64,000 bases of DNA from Pseudarthrobacter chlorophenolicus (GCF_000962805.1 NZ_JZTW01000001.1:248001-312000); one strand, 5' to 3'. Shown: positions 17,282 through 26,225, counted from the stretch's first letter. Notes: generated by a model not told the origin, from the letters alone. Numbers and translations are program-made.

Positions 17282-18112
17282 ATGCTCGGAGAACTCACCG
17301 CAGAGACAGTTGCCAACCGCAACAACGTCACCACGCTTGGCCGTGCGGACGGGCCGGTGATGGTGTTCGCCCACGGGTACGGCTGCGACCAGGACATGTG
17401 GCGGCGGCTGGTGCCCTACTTCGCCAAGGACTACCGGGTGGTGCTCTTCGACCATGTGGGTGCCGGCCACTCCGACCTGGAGGCGTACGACCGGGAAAAG
17501 TACGGGGCCCTGGATGGCTACGCCACCGATGTCCTGGAGATCTGTGAGGCGCTGGACCTGGCCGACGTGGTCCTGGTGGGCCACAGCGTCAGCGCCATGA
17601 TCGCCCTGCTCGCCGCCGCCCGCGAGCCGGAACGTTTCGCCCGGCTCATCCTGGTGGCCCCGTCGCCCAGATATACGGACGACGCCGACGACGGTTACGT
17701 GGGCGGGTTCTCGGACGAGGACATCCAGGGGCTGCTGGAGTCCCTGGACAGCAACTACTTCGCCTGGGCGGACGCACTGGCGCCGATGGCCATGGGCAAC
17801 CCCGGCACCCCGGAGTACGCAGAGGAGCTCCGCAGCAGCATCTGCCGGACCAACCCGTCCATCGCCCGGCACTTTGCCCGGGTCACGTTCCTTTCCGACA
17901 CCCGCCATGTCCTGCCGCAGGTCCAGTGCGACAGCCTGATCCTGCAGTGCACCGATGACCTGCTGGCACCGGCGGCGGTGGGTTCCTACGTCCACCGGCA
18001 ACTCAGCCACAGCTCCCTGGTGCAGCTGATGGCAACCGGCCACTGCCCCCATGTGAGCGCTCCTGAGGCCACGGCCGCAGCCATCCTGCACTACCTCAAT
18101 CCACGGCCGTGA
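17282..18112 (+). CDS. RsbQ-like alpha/beta hydrolase (sensor type)
   Basis: This 276-residue protein matches the RsbQ/KAI2 group of alpha/beta hydrolases in length and sequence. It has the oxyanion region VFAHGYGCDQDMW, the nucleophile elbow LVGHSVSAMI (Ser102), an acid near CTDDLLAP and the catalytic His in GHCPHVS. In Bacillus, RsbQ works with RsbP, a PAS-domain phosphatase, to sense energy stress. The hydrolase is thought to supply or process a small ligand for the PAS domain. Here the stop codon overlaps the start of a PAS-GGDEF-EAL gene by 4 nt. The pair therefore probably converts the same kind of signal into a c-di-GMP change. Confidence 0.9.
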   Translation: MLGELTAETVANRNNVTTLGRADGPVMVFAHGYGCDQDMWRRLVPYFAKDYRVVLFDHVGAGHSDLEAYDREKYGALDGYATDVLEICEALDLADVVLVGHSVSAMIALLAAAREPERFARLILVAPSPRYTDDADDGYVGGFSDEDIQGLLESLDSNYFAWADALAPMAMGNPGTPEYAEELRSSICRTNPSIARHFARVTFLSDTRHVLPQVQCDSLILQCTDDLLAPAAVGSYVHRQLSHSSLVQLMATGHCPHVSAPEATAAAILHYLNPRP

Positions 18113-19887
18113 CGGACACCGCCGGCCGGCCCGTGGCCAATTTCGAGACGCTCTTCCACCAGGCTCCGTGCGGCTACCTCATCACGGACGACGACGGCCA
18201 CATCACCGCGGTCAACGACACCTTCGTGCGGTGGACCGGCTACGGCCGGGCGAAGCTGCTCGGAATGAAGCTGCAATCACTGATGCCGGTGGGCGACCAG
18301 ATCCTTTACGCCACCCACTGCATTCCGCAGCTGGGCATTACCGGCTCGGTGTCCGAGATTGCCGTGGACATCATTGGCTCCGACGGCGTTCGCCGCCCGG
18401 CGCTGCTCTCGGCCTCGCGGTTCGCGGCGACGGGGCAGGAACCGGACAGCGTCCGCGTAATCATCTTCAGCGCCCACGAACGCCGGCTGTACGAGAAAGA
18501 GCTGGTATCCGCACTGCGTGCCGCCGAGGAATCGGATGCCAGGCGGGCCCTCGCGGAGGAGGAACTGCAGCGGCTGGCCCTGCACGACGCCCTGACCGGC
18601 CTGCCCAACCGGGCCGGCCTGAAGGCACGGGTTGGTTCAATACCGGCTGGAGCAGCAACGGACAGCCCTGGTGAGGGGAATCCGCTGGCCGCCCTCTTCA
18701 TCGACCTGGATCACTTCAAGGCGGTCAACGACAGCCTGGGCCACGGCGCCGGGGACAACCTGCTGGTGTCCGTGGCGGGACGGCTGGCCTCCGCTGTCCA
18801 GGCGCCCGGTGCGGTGGCGCGGCTGTCCGGCGACGAGTTCGTGGTGGTAGACGCGGTGGCCGGGACGGAGGAAGCGGCCGCCCTGGCCGCCCGGCTGCTG
18901 GAGGTCCTTGCGGCACCGATCCATCTCGAGGACCTGGAGATCGTCACGTCGGCCAGCATTGGCATCGCGGTTGCCCAGGGCGGGGACGACACCGTTGAAG
19001 ACCTCATCCGCCGTGCGGACATCGCCATGTATCGGGCCAAGGAACGCGGCCGGAACCGCTGGGAGCTGCACCGGCCGGCTCCGTCGGACCCGGCGGTGGA
19101 CCGCCTCCGTGCCCTCGGCGAACTGCGCCGCGGCATCGGCGAAGGCGCCCTCCGCGTCCACTACCAGCCCCGGATTGACCTGCACACGGGGCGGGCCAGC
19201 GGTGTGGAGGCCCTGGTGCGCTGGCAGCATCCCACCAGGGGCCTGCTCCCGCCGTCCGAATTCATTGCCATGGCCGAAGAATCCGGGCTGGTGCGTCCGC
19301 TGGGTGCGTGGGTGCTGGACGAGACCCTGAAGCTGGCCGAAAGCCTGCGGCGGGATGACCGGCAGGGTGCCGGACTGGAATTTGCCGTCAACCTTTCCGC
19401 CCGGCAACTCAACGATCCCGGGCTGGTGGACATGGTGGAAAGCGCGCTGGAGCGGCGCAACATGGACCCGGCGCTGCTGCTGCTCGAAATCACCGAAACG
19501 GCCCTGATGTCCGATCCCGTCGCGGCCGTGGAATCACTGACCGCCCTCAAGAACCTGGGGGTGGGGCTCGCCGTCGACGACTTTGGCACCGGTTACTCCA
19601 GCCTCACCTACCTGAAGAAATTCCCCATCAACGAACTCAAGATTGACCGGTCCTTCATCATGGGGCTGGGACTGGATACCGGGGACGCCGCGATCGTGGG
19701 CAGCTGCATCGATCTGGCGCACGCCGTGGGAATCCGCGCCGTAGCCGAGGGAGTGGAAACCTCCGGCCAGGCCCAGACGCTCCAGGACATGGGCTGCGAC
19801 CTCGCCCAGGGCTACCTCTTCGCGCGGCCGCTGACCGAGCGGCGGCTCAGGGAATGGCTGGCATCCCATACCTGGGCACGCCCTTAA
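18109..19887 (+). CDS. PAS-GGDEF-EAL cyclic-di-GMP enzyme
   Basis: The GTG start lies in a GTGA overlap with the hydrolase gene. The 592-residue soluble protein has an N-terminal PAS domain (NFETLFHQAPCGYLITDDDG), a short coiled linker rich in Ala and Glu, a diguanylate cyclase domain (HDALTGLPNR, FIDLDHFKAVND, signature SGDEF) and a phosphodiesterase domain (GVEALVRWQHP, ITETALM, DDFGTGYSSLTYLKKFP). The SGDEF variant occurs in active cyclases. The EAL motif and DDFGTGYSS loop look intact, so both synthesis and breakdown are possible. With the upstream RsbQ-like protein this forms a putative sensor unit in which the PAS ligand sets the balance. No transmembrane segment is visible. Confidence 0.93.
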   Translation: MTDTAGRPVANFETLFHQAPCGYLITDDDGHITAVNDTFVRWTGYGRAKLLGMKLQSLMPVGDQILYATHCIPQLGITGSVSEIAVDIIGSDGVRRPALLSASRFAATGQEPDSVRVIIFSAHERRLYEKELVSALRAAEESDARRALAEEELQRLALHDALTGLPNRAGLKARVGSIPAGAATDSPGEGNPLAALFIDLDHFKAVNDSLGHGAGDNLLVSVAGRLASAVQAPGAVARLSGDEFVVVDAVAGTEEAAALAARLLEVLAAPIHLEDLEIVTSASIGIAVAQGGDDTVEDLIRRADIAMYRAKERGRNRWELHRPAPSDPAVDRLRALGELRRGIGEGALRVHYQPRIDLHTGRASGVEALVRWQHPTRGLLPPSEFIAMAEESGLVRPLGAWVLDETLKLAESLRRDDRQGAGLEFAVNLSARQLNDPGLVDMVESALERRNMDPALLLLEITETALMSDPVAAVESLTALKNLGVGLAVDDFGTGYSSLTYLKKFPINELKIDRSFIMGLGLDTGDAAIVGSCIDLAHAVGIRAVAEGVETSGQAQTLQDMGCDLAQGYLFARPLTERRLREWLASHTWARP

Positions 19888-20021
19888 ACGCACGTCGCCC
19901 CGTCCTCAGCCGCCACCCGTATGTGTGGGTTCAGCGGCAATGGGACAGGGCGAGGGGCGGAACTTGAGGAATGGCTGGCACGCGGGCCCGAATCGTGGGC
20001 TCTGTGGTGCCAGGGTCTTCG

Positions 20022-20345
20022 CTATGCGGCCAGGCGGGTGGCGGCGGCGGGTACCTTGCGGCGCGGTGCCAGGACACTGATGGTGCAGGGTGCCTGGAGC
20101 GGATCGATCCTGGTGGGAAGATGTCGGGTTTCTGACGCGGTCCGCAGCATCTCCAGTGCGGCTTCATCCACGAAGGCCTGCGAGATGTCCAGTTCCAGGT
20201 CCAGCCCTTCCTTCAGGGAGTTTGCCCGTTTTGCTACTACATAAAGGGCGTTGACGCTGTGGACGGTGATATGCCCCTTTGCAATCACCTTCGCACGTGC
20301 GTGGTCGAGATCAACACGGACAACAATGTGGAGCTTAGAGTTCAA
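20022..20345 (-). CDS. STAS-like small protein, unknown function
   Basis: The apparent start is a TTG (20345) with GGGGAAGG 9 nt upstream. The 107-residue product has an alternating strand/helix pattern (HIVVRVDLDHARAKVIAKGH, LDLELDISQAFVDEAALEML) that resembles STAS or anti-sigma-antagonist folds. The Ser/Thr phosphorylation site typical of anti-sigma antagonists is not evident. It is a single gene, convergent with the PAS-GGDEF-EAL gene. The fold is a tentative reading and the function is unknown. Confidence 0.6.
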   Translation of the reverse strand: MNSKLHIVVRVDLDHARAKVIAKGHITVHSVNALYVVAKRANSLKEGLDLELDISQAFVDEAALEMLRTASETRHLPTRIDPLQAPCTISVLAPRRKVPAAATRLAA

Positions 20346-20499
20346 GATGTAAAGCCTTCCCCGGCATTGGCTGCGACGCTGCAGCTTTTTGCGTGGCCGT
20401 TTTCATCAGCCTCATACAGAGTAGGGGTTGAATGTGATGCACGCAACAGTTTGACGAATTTATTACCGGAGGCTTCGATGCTGATCCTGTGACCGCCTG

Positions 20500-20865
20500 T
20501 CAGCCCACTGCTTCGGGGACCCTGCCCGCCAGTTCCGGAAGCCCGCCGGTCAACACCGCAACGGGGGCCGCGGACCAGCGCTGCCGCTCCGGTTCGAAGG
20601 ACACCACCACCGAGTTATCGTTTTCGCGGGCCTCATCCATGGCAAGCAGCAGGGCGTCCTCCATGTGCCGGGCGTACTCCAGCCGATCGCCAAGGGAACC
20701 CTGGAGGTCTGCGTCGTCAATGAGCACATGGCCCTTGCCGTCCACGATGACCTTCAACGAATACCCCTGGTCCTCGTGCAGGGATCCGCGGGTGGATGAA
20801 ATTTCCGTGACTCTGTCTGCCCGGACCAGCCCGTTGCCGAGCGTGCGGATCCACACTTCACCCAT
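20500..20865 (-). CDS. Conserved-looking small protein, unknown function
   Basis: I chose the ATG at 20865 because GGGGAGG lies 8 nt upstream; longer in-frame extensions look non-coding. The 121-residue product starts MGEVWIRTLGNGLVRADRVTEI and reads like a small mixed alpha/beta protein with no signal peptide or membrane segment. It transcribes away from the membrane protein at 21052. I do not recognise the family. Confidence 0.6.
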   Translation of the reverse strand: MGEVWIRTLGNGLVRADRVTEISSTRGSLHEDQGYSLKVIVDGKGHVLIDDADLQGSLGDRLEYARHMEDALLLAMDEARENDNSVVVSFEPERQRWSAAPVAVLTGGLPELAGRVPEAVG

Positions 20866-21051
20866 TACATTGACCTCCCCTTGGCTGGGGGCGCGGAACA
20901 GCACCCCTAAGGCGAAATGTACTCCTCCGCGACCCATTTGTGACCCCTGGATTAATTGCCTGGGGAAAGGGCGGCCAGTATTCCGGTGCCGTCCGCCCTG
21001 CGGGACCTTCGGCACTTCCGGCCCGCCGCGGCCCGATGTGACGCTGGTGGC

Positions 21052-21477
21052 ATGGCTTCGACCAGCCGCAGCGGCGGCGTCGGCTCCGCCTTGGTCAATA
21101 CTGTCCTGCTGTGGGCCATCAACATGTGGCCCGGCTGGCGCATGGTCCCGTTCCTGGCTCCGGACATGACCCGCGTCCTCGATGCCGTGAACGCAGCCCT
21201 CATTGCCGGCATCATCGTGAACCTTGTTTTCGTGGTGGTCCGGTCAAGGGGCCTGCAGGCGCTCGGAAACCTGGTGGTCCTGGGCTTCGGGATGGCCGCA
21301 TTGCTCAGGCTCTGGGATGTTTTTCCCTTTGATTTCGGCGATGGCTGGTCCGGGTGGCCACTGGTGGTGCGGGTGTTCCTGGCGCTGGGACTGGTGGGCT
21401 CGGTTATCGGTGCAGTGGTGGAGGTGGTGGCCCTGATCCGGTCACTGGCAGGGCTGGCACCCCGGACCCGGCAGTAG
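21052..21477 (+). CDS. Small integral membrane protein, unknown function
   Basis: The ATG at 21052 follows a GGTGG purine tract. The 141-residue protein has four likely transmembrane segments (around VNTVLLWAINMW, AALIAGIIVNLVFVVV, LGNLVVLGFGMAALL and VFLALGLVGSVIGAVVEVVAL). No motif identifies a function. It stands 65 nt upstream of an MFS transporter in the same direction and may share its transcript. Confidence 0.7.
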   Translation: MASTSRSGGVGSALVNTVLLWAINMWPGWRMVPFLAPDMTRVLDAVNAALIAGIIVNLVFVVVRSRGLQALGNLVVLGFGMAALLRLWDVFPFDFGDGWSGWPLVVRVFLALGLVGSVIGAVVEVVALIRSLAGLAPRTRQ

Positions 21478-21542
21478 CTTCTGTTGCGCGGCGCGACGTT
21501 GCGCGCCGGGACGAAGGAGGGCGCCGCCATAGGATAAATCTG

Positions 21543-22760
21543 ATGACTTCCCCCGGTGGTTCCGAGCCCTTCAACCTGCGCAGCATTGCGGTGGCCGCCT
21601 TTGGACCCACCCTGCTCTTTGGCCTGGGGCAGGGGGCCATCCTCCCCGTGGTGGCCCTGACCGCCCGAGACCTTGGCGCCACTGTGGCGGTGGCGGCCCT
21701 CATTGTCACCCTGATGGGGCTTGGATCCTGGTTCTTCAACTTGCCGGCCTCGCTTGTGACGCTGAAGTTCGGGGAGCGCTGGTCCATCGTGGGCGCGTCC
21801 GTCGCCGCCGGGCTGGCGCTCGCCGCTGCCGGGTTGTCCTCCCTGGCGCCCAACGGCCTGGTGCTGCTCGCCGTGGCGATGACCGTCGTCGGGATGTCCG
21901 GAAGCGTCTTTGGCCTGGCCCGGCAGAAGTACCTCACCGAGGCGGTGCCGGTGGAATTCCGGGCCCGTGCGCTCTCCACGCTGGGCGGCGTGAACAGGAT
22001 CGGTGTGTTCATCGGGCCGTTCCTGGGCGCTGCGGTGATGCAGTTTGGCGGCATCAACGGCGCCTACTGGGTGGGTGTGGTGGCCATGGCGGCGGCCGCG
22101 CTGCTGTCCCTTACCATCCCGGACCTGGCCGCTCCGGACGCGACCGACGGCGGCAATCCCGGCCCGCAGCCCACGCTCCGGAGCGTTGCGGTGTCCCATG
22201 CGGGGGTCTTCCTGTCGGTAGGCATCGGCATCCTGCTGCTGTCCGCCCTCCGTTCCTCGCGGCAGGTGGTGATCCCGCTGTGGGCCGACCACCTGGGCAT
22301 GGACGCCACGTCCGCCTCGCTGATTTACGGCCTGTCCGGGGCCATCGACATGCTGGTCTTCTATCCAGCCGGGAAGCTCATGGACCGCAAGGGCCGGCAG
22401 TTCGTCGCCGTACCCTCCACGCTGCTGATGGGAGCGGCGCTGGTGCTGATCCCGCTGACCGGCTCGTTCACCGGGCTGCTGCTGGCATCGCTGCTGATCG
22501 GGTTCGGCAACGGCATCAGTTCGGGGCTGGTGATGACGCTGGGGGCCGATTTCTCGCCGGACCGCGGCCGCGGCCAGTTCCTGGGACTGTGGCGGTTCAT
22601 GGCCGACGCCGGGTCCACGGGCGGGCCGCTGCTGCTCTCCGGGGTCACCGCTGCTGCATCCCTGGGCGTGGGGATCTCGGCCACCGGCATCCTGGGCTTC
22701 GCGGCGGCGGCCGTGTTCGCCGTCGTCATTCCCCGCCTGAAGCACCGCCGCAACTACTGA
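21543..22760 (+). CDS. MFS transporter
   Basis: The start ATG at 21543 is about 25 nt after an AAGGAGG tract, which is rather far. The 405-residue product has about 12 hydrophobic segments and major-facilitator hallmarks such as the loop VTLKFGERWSIVGAS, and LMDRKGRQFVAVPS in the second half. It resembles drug/proton efflux members. Substrate is unknown. A stable hairpin of the ATCACTTT type lies 8 nt after the stop codon and probably ends the transcript. Confidence 0.85.
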   Translation: MTSPGGSEPFNLRSIAVAAFGPTLLFGLGQGAILPVVALTARDLGATVAVAALIVTLMGLGSWFFNLPASLVTLKFGERWSIVGASVAAGLALAAAGLSSLAPNGLVLLAVAMTVVGMSGSVFGLARQKYLTEAVPVEFRARALSTLGGVNRIGVFIGPFLGAAVMQFGGINGAYWVGVVAMAAAALLSLTIPDLAAPDATDGGNPGPQPTLRSVAVSHAGVFLSVGIGILLLSALRSSRQVVIPLWADHLGMDATSASLIYGLSGAIDMLVFYPAGKLMDRKGRQFVAVPSTLLMGAALVLIPLTGSFTGLLLASLLIGFGNGISSGLVMTLGADFSPDRGRGQFLGLWRFMADAGSTGGPLLLSGVTAAASLGVGISATGILGFAAAAVFAVVIPRLKHRRNY

Positions 22761-22768
22761 CGTGCGCC

Positions 22769-22813
22769 ATCACTTTTCGTTCCTAAAACCGCATTCTAGG
22801 GACGAAAAGTGAT
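22769..22813. repeat. ATCACTTT hairpin, copy A1 (terminator-like)
   Basis: Arms at 22769-22785 and 22797-22813 pair over 17 bp with one G-U-type mismatch. The element resembles copy A2 at 35637-35681: both begin ATCACTTT, end AAAGTGAT and carry CCTAAAACCG at the end of the left arm and into the loop. The variable middle of each arm is still matched by its partner. Confidence 0.75.
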
Positions 22814-22847
22814 AGGGCAACGGGCTGTGGTGGTGGACACTGTTCCC

Positions 22848-24062
22848 ATGAATACTCCCCGGAGCATCACGCGGGACTGCGTCATCGCCGGGGGAGGGCC
22901 TGCCGGAATGGTGCTGGGCTACCTCCTCGCACGGGCCGGCCTGCAGGTCACGGTCCTGGAAAAGCATGCCGACTTCCTCCGCGACTTCCGCGGTGACACC
23001 ATCCACCCGTCCACACTCACCCTGTTGCGCGAACTGGGCCTGCTGGAACGGTTCCTGGACCTGCCACTGACCCGCATCAGCACCATGGATGCGGTCTTCG
23101 ACGGCGAGCGCTTCACGATCGCGGACTTCGGCACCCTGCCGGCGCCGGACAACTTCCTGGTGTTTGCCCCGCAATGGGATTTCCTGAACTTCCTTGCTGC
23201 GGAGGCCTCGGCACTTCCGGGGTTTGAGCTCCGGATGAGTACGCGGGCAGATGAACTCCTTTACGACGGCGGCCGCGTCGCCGGGGTCCGGGCCACGGAT
23301 CCGGACGGCGGCCTCGACGTCCGCGCGCCGCTGACCGTGGCTGCCGACGGTCGCGGATCAGCGCTCCGGAACGACGCAGGGCTGTACCCAACCGGCTCGG
23401 GCGTGCCCATCGACGTGCTGTGGTTCCATCTGCCCAAGCCCCGCGATCCGCTTCCGCCAACGCTTGGATACGTCTCCGGCAAGGGCATGGTGCTGACCCT
23501 GGACCGGGGCAGCTACTACCAATCCGGCATGATCATCCGCAAAGACAGCTTCGAGGCCATCAAGGCCGAGGGACTTGGCGCGTTCCGTGCCCGCATCGGT
23601 GCCGCAGCTTCCCACCTTGCCGTCCCGGCGGAGAGCATCGTGGGCTGGGACCAGATCAAACTCCTGTCCGTGAAGATCAATCGGCTAAAGGTGTGGCACC
23701 GGCCCGGGTTCATCGCCATCGGGGACGCGGCGCACGCGATGTCGCCCATGTTCGGGGTTGGCGTCAATTACGCCATCCAGGATGCCGTGGCACTGGCCAA
23801 CGCCGCAGTGCCCGGGCTTGCCCGCGGAGAGGTGCGGGACGCCACGCTGGCAGCGGTGCAGAAGCGCCGCGAGGTACCTGTCCGAAAGATGCAGCGCATC
23901 CAGCGCCTGGGACACCGCGCCATCGCTCGGCGCCCCGGCCGGCGCGCCTTCGTTCCCCTGCCGGCCAAGTGGGTTTTGCGTGCCTTCGCCCCGCGGATAC
24001 GCCGGGCGGCAGCCCGCTTCATCGGCGTCGGGTTCCGCCCGGAGCACCCGCAGGTCTTCTGA
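22848..24062 (+). CDS. FAD-dependent monooxygenase (PHBH-type)
   Basis: The ATG at 22848 begins just before the FAD fold; a GTG at 22809 would add 13 residues overlapping the hairpin. The 404-residue protein has the dinucleotide-binding motif CVIAGGGPAGMVLGYLLARAG, the second FAD signature LTVAADGRGSALR and the GFIAIGDAAHAMSPMFGVG motif of aromatic hydroxylases. It should use NAD(P)H and oxygen to hydroxylate an aromatic or related substrate. The substrate is unknown and no catabolic genes flank it. The C-terminus is Arg-rich. Confidence 0.88.
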   Translation: MNTPRSITRDCVIAGGGPAGMVLGYLLARAGLQVTVLEKHADFLRDFRGDTIHPSTLTLLRELGLLERFLDLPLTRISTMDAVFDGERFTIADFGTLPAPDNFLVFAPQWDFLNFLAAEASALPGFELRMSTRADELLYDGGRVAGVRATDPDGGLDVRAPLTVAADGRGSALRNDAGLYPTGSGVPIDVLWFHLPKPRDPLPPTLGYVSGKGMVLTLDRGSYYQSGMIIRKDSFEAIKAEGLGAFRARIGAAASHLAVPAESIVGWDQIKLLSVKINRLKVWHRPGFIAIGDAAHAMSPMFGVGVNYAIQDAVALANAAVPGLARGEVRDATLAAVQKRREVPVRKMQRIQRLGHRAIARRPGRRAFVPLPAKWVLRAFAPRIRRAAARFIGVGFRPEHPQVF

Positions 24063-24115
24063 GTTTCGCCGGCAGCTTTGGTGGGTACCCGCCGGACCGC
24101 GGTTATCCTCGACAC

Positions 24116-24832
24116 ATGGGTGAAACGGGGACTCGGGTTCGGTCCAGCCCGCTGCAGAAGGCGCTGTGGTGGGTTCAGGACTATGAGTACGCGGCCATGT
24201 GCCAGGTGGAGGGCGTGCTGTCCCGGGTGCAGCCCGGGTCCTTCCACCAGGGCACGCGGAACCCCGTGGTGATCATCCCCGGTGTGTACGAAAACTGGCA
24301 GTTCATGCTGCCCCTGATCCAGCGGATCCACGACGCCGGCCACCCCGTTCACGTGGTCACGGTCCTGCAGCGGAACAAGCTGGAGATCCCGGCGGCAGCC
24401 CGCCTGGTGTCCCAGCACATCGAAGAGGCGGGGCTCCGTGACGCCGCCATCGTGGCGCACAGCAAGGGCGGCCTGATCGGCAAGTACGCGATGCTGATGA
24501 TGGACCCGGAGCACCGGATCCGCAAGATGATCACGGTGTGCACCCCGTTCTCCGGTTCCAGCTACGCCAGGTATATGCTGCTGCCGAGCCTGCGGATGTT
24601 CTCGCCGCGGAATGCCCTGACCCTGGAGCTGGCCCGCGAAGAGGCCATCAACAGCAGGATCACCTCCATTTACGGTCCATTTGATCCACACATCCCCGAG
24701 GGAAGCATCCTGCCTGGCGCCACCAACATCGCGCTTCCCACGGCCGGGCACTTCCGGATCCTGGGCGACCCGGAAACCGCCCGGATCATCACGGAGCAGC
24801 TGGCCCTTCCGGAGCCAAACTCAACGCTGTGA
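24116..24832 (+). CDS. Alpha/beta hydrolase, lipase-like
   Basis: This 238-residue protein starts at an ATG 53 nt after the monooxygenase gene. It has the alpha/beta-hydrolase entry VVIIPGVYENWQF, a nucleophile elbow AIVAHSKGGLIGKYAM and a C-terminal His in LPTAGHFRIL. The pattern resembles lipase/esterase proteins that act on acyl glycerols, with a Ser-Lys elbow variant. No signal peptide is present, so it is probably cytoplasmic. Substrate is unknown. Confidence 0.8.
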   Translation: MGETGTRVRSSPLQKALWWVQDYEYAAMCQVEGVLSRVQPGSFHQGTRNPVVIIPGVYENWQFMLPLIQRIHDAGHPVHVVTVLQRNKLEIPAAARLVSQHIEEAGLRDAAIVAHSKGGLIGKYAMLMMDPEHRIRKMITVCTPFSGSSYARYMLLPSLRMFSPRNALTLELAREEAINSRITSIYGPFDPHIPEGSILPGATNIALPTAGHFRILGDPETARIITEQLALPEPNSTL

Positions 24833-25003
24833 TCCTTCACGCGTTGCGGGTGGATAAAAGCCCAGCTCAGGCCGTGGTTTAACTTTCAAATAACTTGAGC
24901 GTTCTTTGCCTTTTTTCGCGCTATGTTCCTGCGTTTGGCTGTGCATTGTTGTTCCCAGCAAGACAACTTCCACCAAAGTAAGCAAAGTCTGAGGGGACAC
25001 ATC

Positions 25004-25549
25004 ATGAAGAACAGCACTCTGATCAAGGGAACCGCAGCCATCGCCGTAGGCGCAGCACTGTTGCTGGGCGGCGGCGGAACTCTGGCCAACTGGAACGCCG
25101 AGGCAGCGGCGGCTCCCGGCACCATCGTCGCCGGCGACCTGAACGTCACAGCTGCCGCCGGTGTCTGGACTGACCGCACCGGCGCAACTATCAACATCAA
25201 TACCTACAAGGTGGTTCCGGGTGACAAGCTCACCTACACCCAGGCCCTGACGGTGACGCTGGTTGGTGACAAAATGGCCGCCAGCGTGGTGCTCGCGAAC
25301 GTTCCGGCCAACACCTTCACCGCTGACAACGTCGCCATCTCCCCGTTGAAGCTCACCAACACCGCAGGTGATGTCACGTCGAATACCGTTCTGAAGCCTG
25401 TCAACGGGAGCGCGACGCAGACCGTCACGGCATCGACTGTTTTCGAATTCAAGAGCACCACAACCGGCCGCAGCGATGTTGCCAAGAACTACGACCTCGG
25501 CAACGTGAGCTACACGCTGACCCAGCTGACCCAGACTGGTCTTTCCTGA
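25004..25549 (+). CDS. TasA/CalY-like exported protein with SipW-type signal
   Basis: GAGGGGACAC precedes the ATG. The 181-residue product has a signal peptide of the alternate type: a basic start, a hydrophobic core (AVGAALLLGGGGTLANW) and then NAEAAAAPGTIVAGDL. This arrangement, with Trp just after the core, is seen in substrates of SipW signal peptidases. The rest is beta-rich with few charges and no Cys, like TasA/CalY fibre-forming proteins. A SipW-type peptidase gene lies 0.7 kb downstream. A stem-loop just after the stop may keep this transcript in excess. Fibre formation is inferred. Confidence 0.82.
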   Translation: MKNSTLIKGTAAIAVGAALLLGGGGTLANWNAEAAAAPGTIVAGDLNVTAAAGVWTDRTGATININTYKVVPGDKLTYTQALTVTLVGDKMAASVVLANVPANTFTADNVAISPLKLTNTAGDVTSNTVLKPVNGSATQTVTASTVFEFKSTTTGRSDVAKNYDLGNVSYTLTQLTQTGLS

Positions 25550-25560
25550 TCTGACCGGGC

Positions 25561-25582
25561 CGGGCGGCCTACGGGCCGCCCG
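25561..25582 (+). terminator. cUACGg-tetraloop hairpin (attenuator)
   Basis: A 9-bp GC stem (25561-25569 with 25574-25582) closes a UACG loop with C and G, a very stable RNA tetraloop. It stands between the first two SipW-type substrate genes and lacks a U-run, so it probably attenuates transcription or protects the upstream message. Confidence 0.6.
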
Positions 25583-25619
25583 ACCAGCAGAGTTAGGAAA
25601 CGGACCAGGAGGAGACACC

Positions 25620-26225
25620 ATGCGCATCAAGCGCTCACTGCAGGCGGCGGCCCTGATCGCCGCTGCAGTGCTCCTGGGCCTCCTCACCGTCCAGGGCAGC
25701 TACGCTCTGTGGAACGCCACCACATCAGCGGCACCTGGATCCGTGTCCTCGGCTTCGTTCGACATGGCGATGACCGCGGTCAACTCGGGCCAAACCACCA
25801 ACATGACCTTGGCCAACGGAACAGCAGCCACCCTGACGCTGTCACCGGCAGGCACCCTGGGCCCGGGGACACCGGTGTACGGCGGAGTGCAGGTCACCAA
25901 CAACACCAACGCCGGCGGCCAGTTCAACACGGTCATCACGGCGGGCCAGCCCACCATCGCCAACGTCAGCGGCGGGACCCTGGCCAGCTACATCAGTGTG
26001 ACCGCCAAGCGGGCCACCTCCACCGCCGACTGCAGCAACAGCGCCGGTTATGTGGCGATCGGCGCCGGCGGACTTGACTCGCCCACGGTGGCCAAGAACG
26101 GTTCCACCATCTTTTGTTTCCAGGCCAGCCTCAGCTCCGCGGCCCCCACCTCCCTGAAAGGACAAGCAGTGAACATCACCCTTCCGCTCACCGCCCGTCA
26201 GTGCGGGGTGTCCGGTGGCTGCTGA
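25620..26225 (+). CDS. Second SipW-type exported protein
   Basis: AGGAGGAGA precedes the ATG. The 201-residue product has the same signal pattern as the 25004 gene: a basic start, AALIAAAVLLGLLTVQGSYALW, then NATTSAAPGSVSSASFDM. The mature part is rich in Thr, Ser, Gly and Ala with repeated beta-strand-like phrases. Cys residues in TADCSNS, IFCFQ and the C-terminal CGVSGGC could form disulphides, unlike the first protein. Its last 11 nt overlap the signal peptidase gene. It is probably a co-assembling or anchoring partner of the TasA-like protein. Confidence 0.8.
   Translation: MRIKRSLQAAALIAAAVLLGLLTVQGSYALWNATTSAAPGSVSSASFDMAMTAVNSGQTTNMTLANGTAATLTLSPAGTLGPGTPVYGGVQVTNNTNAGGQFNTVITAGQPTIANVSGGTLASYISVTAKRATSTADCSNSAGYVAIGAGGLDSPTVAKNGSTIFCFQASLSSAAPTSLKGQAVNITLPLTARQCGVSGGC

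Noticed and set aside
20952..22745. 597-codon minus-strand frame opposite the membrane protein and MFS genes
   Set aside because: It is rich in His, Gln and Arg with no domain, typical of a shadow frame in high-GC DNA.
24833..25003. Possible sigma factor promoter in the AT-rich leader of the TasA-like gene
   Set aside because: TTGAGC and TATGTT are 21 nt apart, too far for a standard promoter, so no promoter was called.
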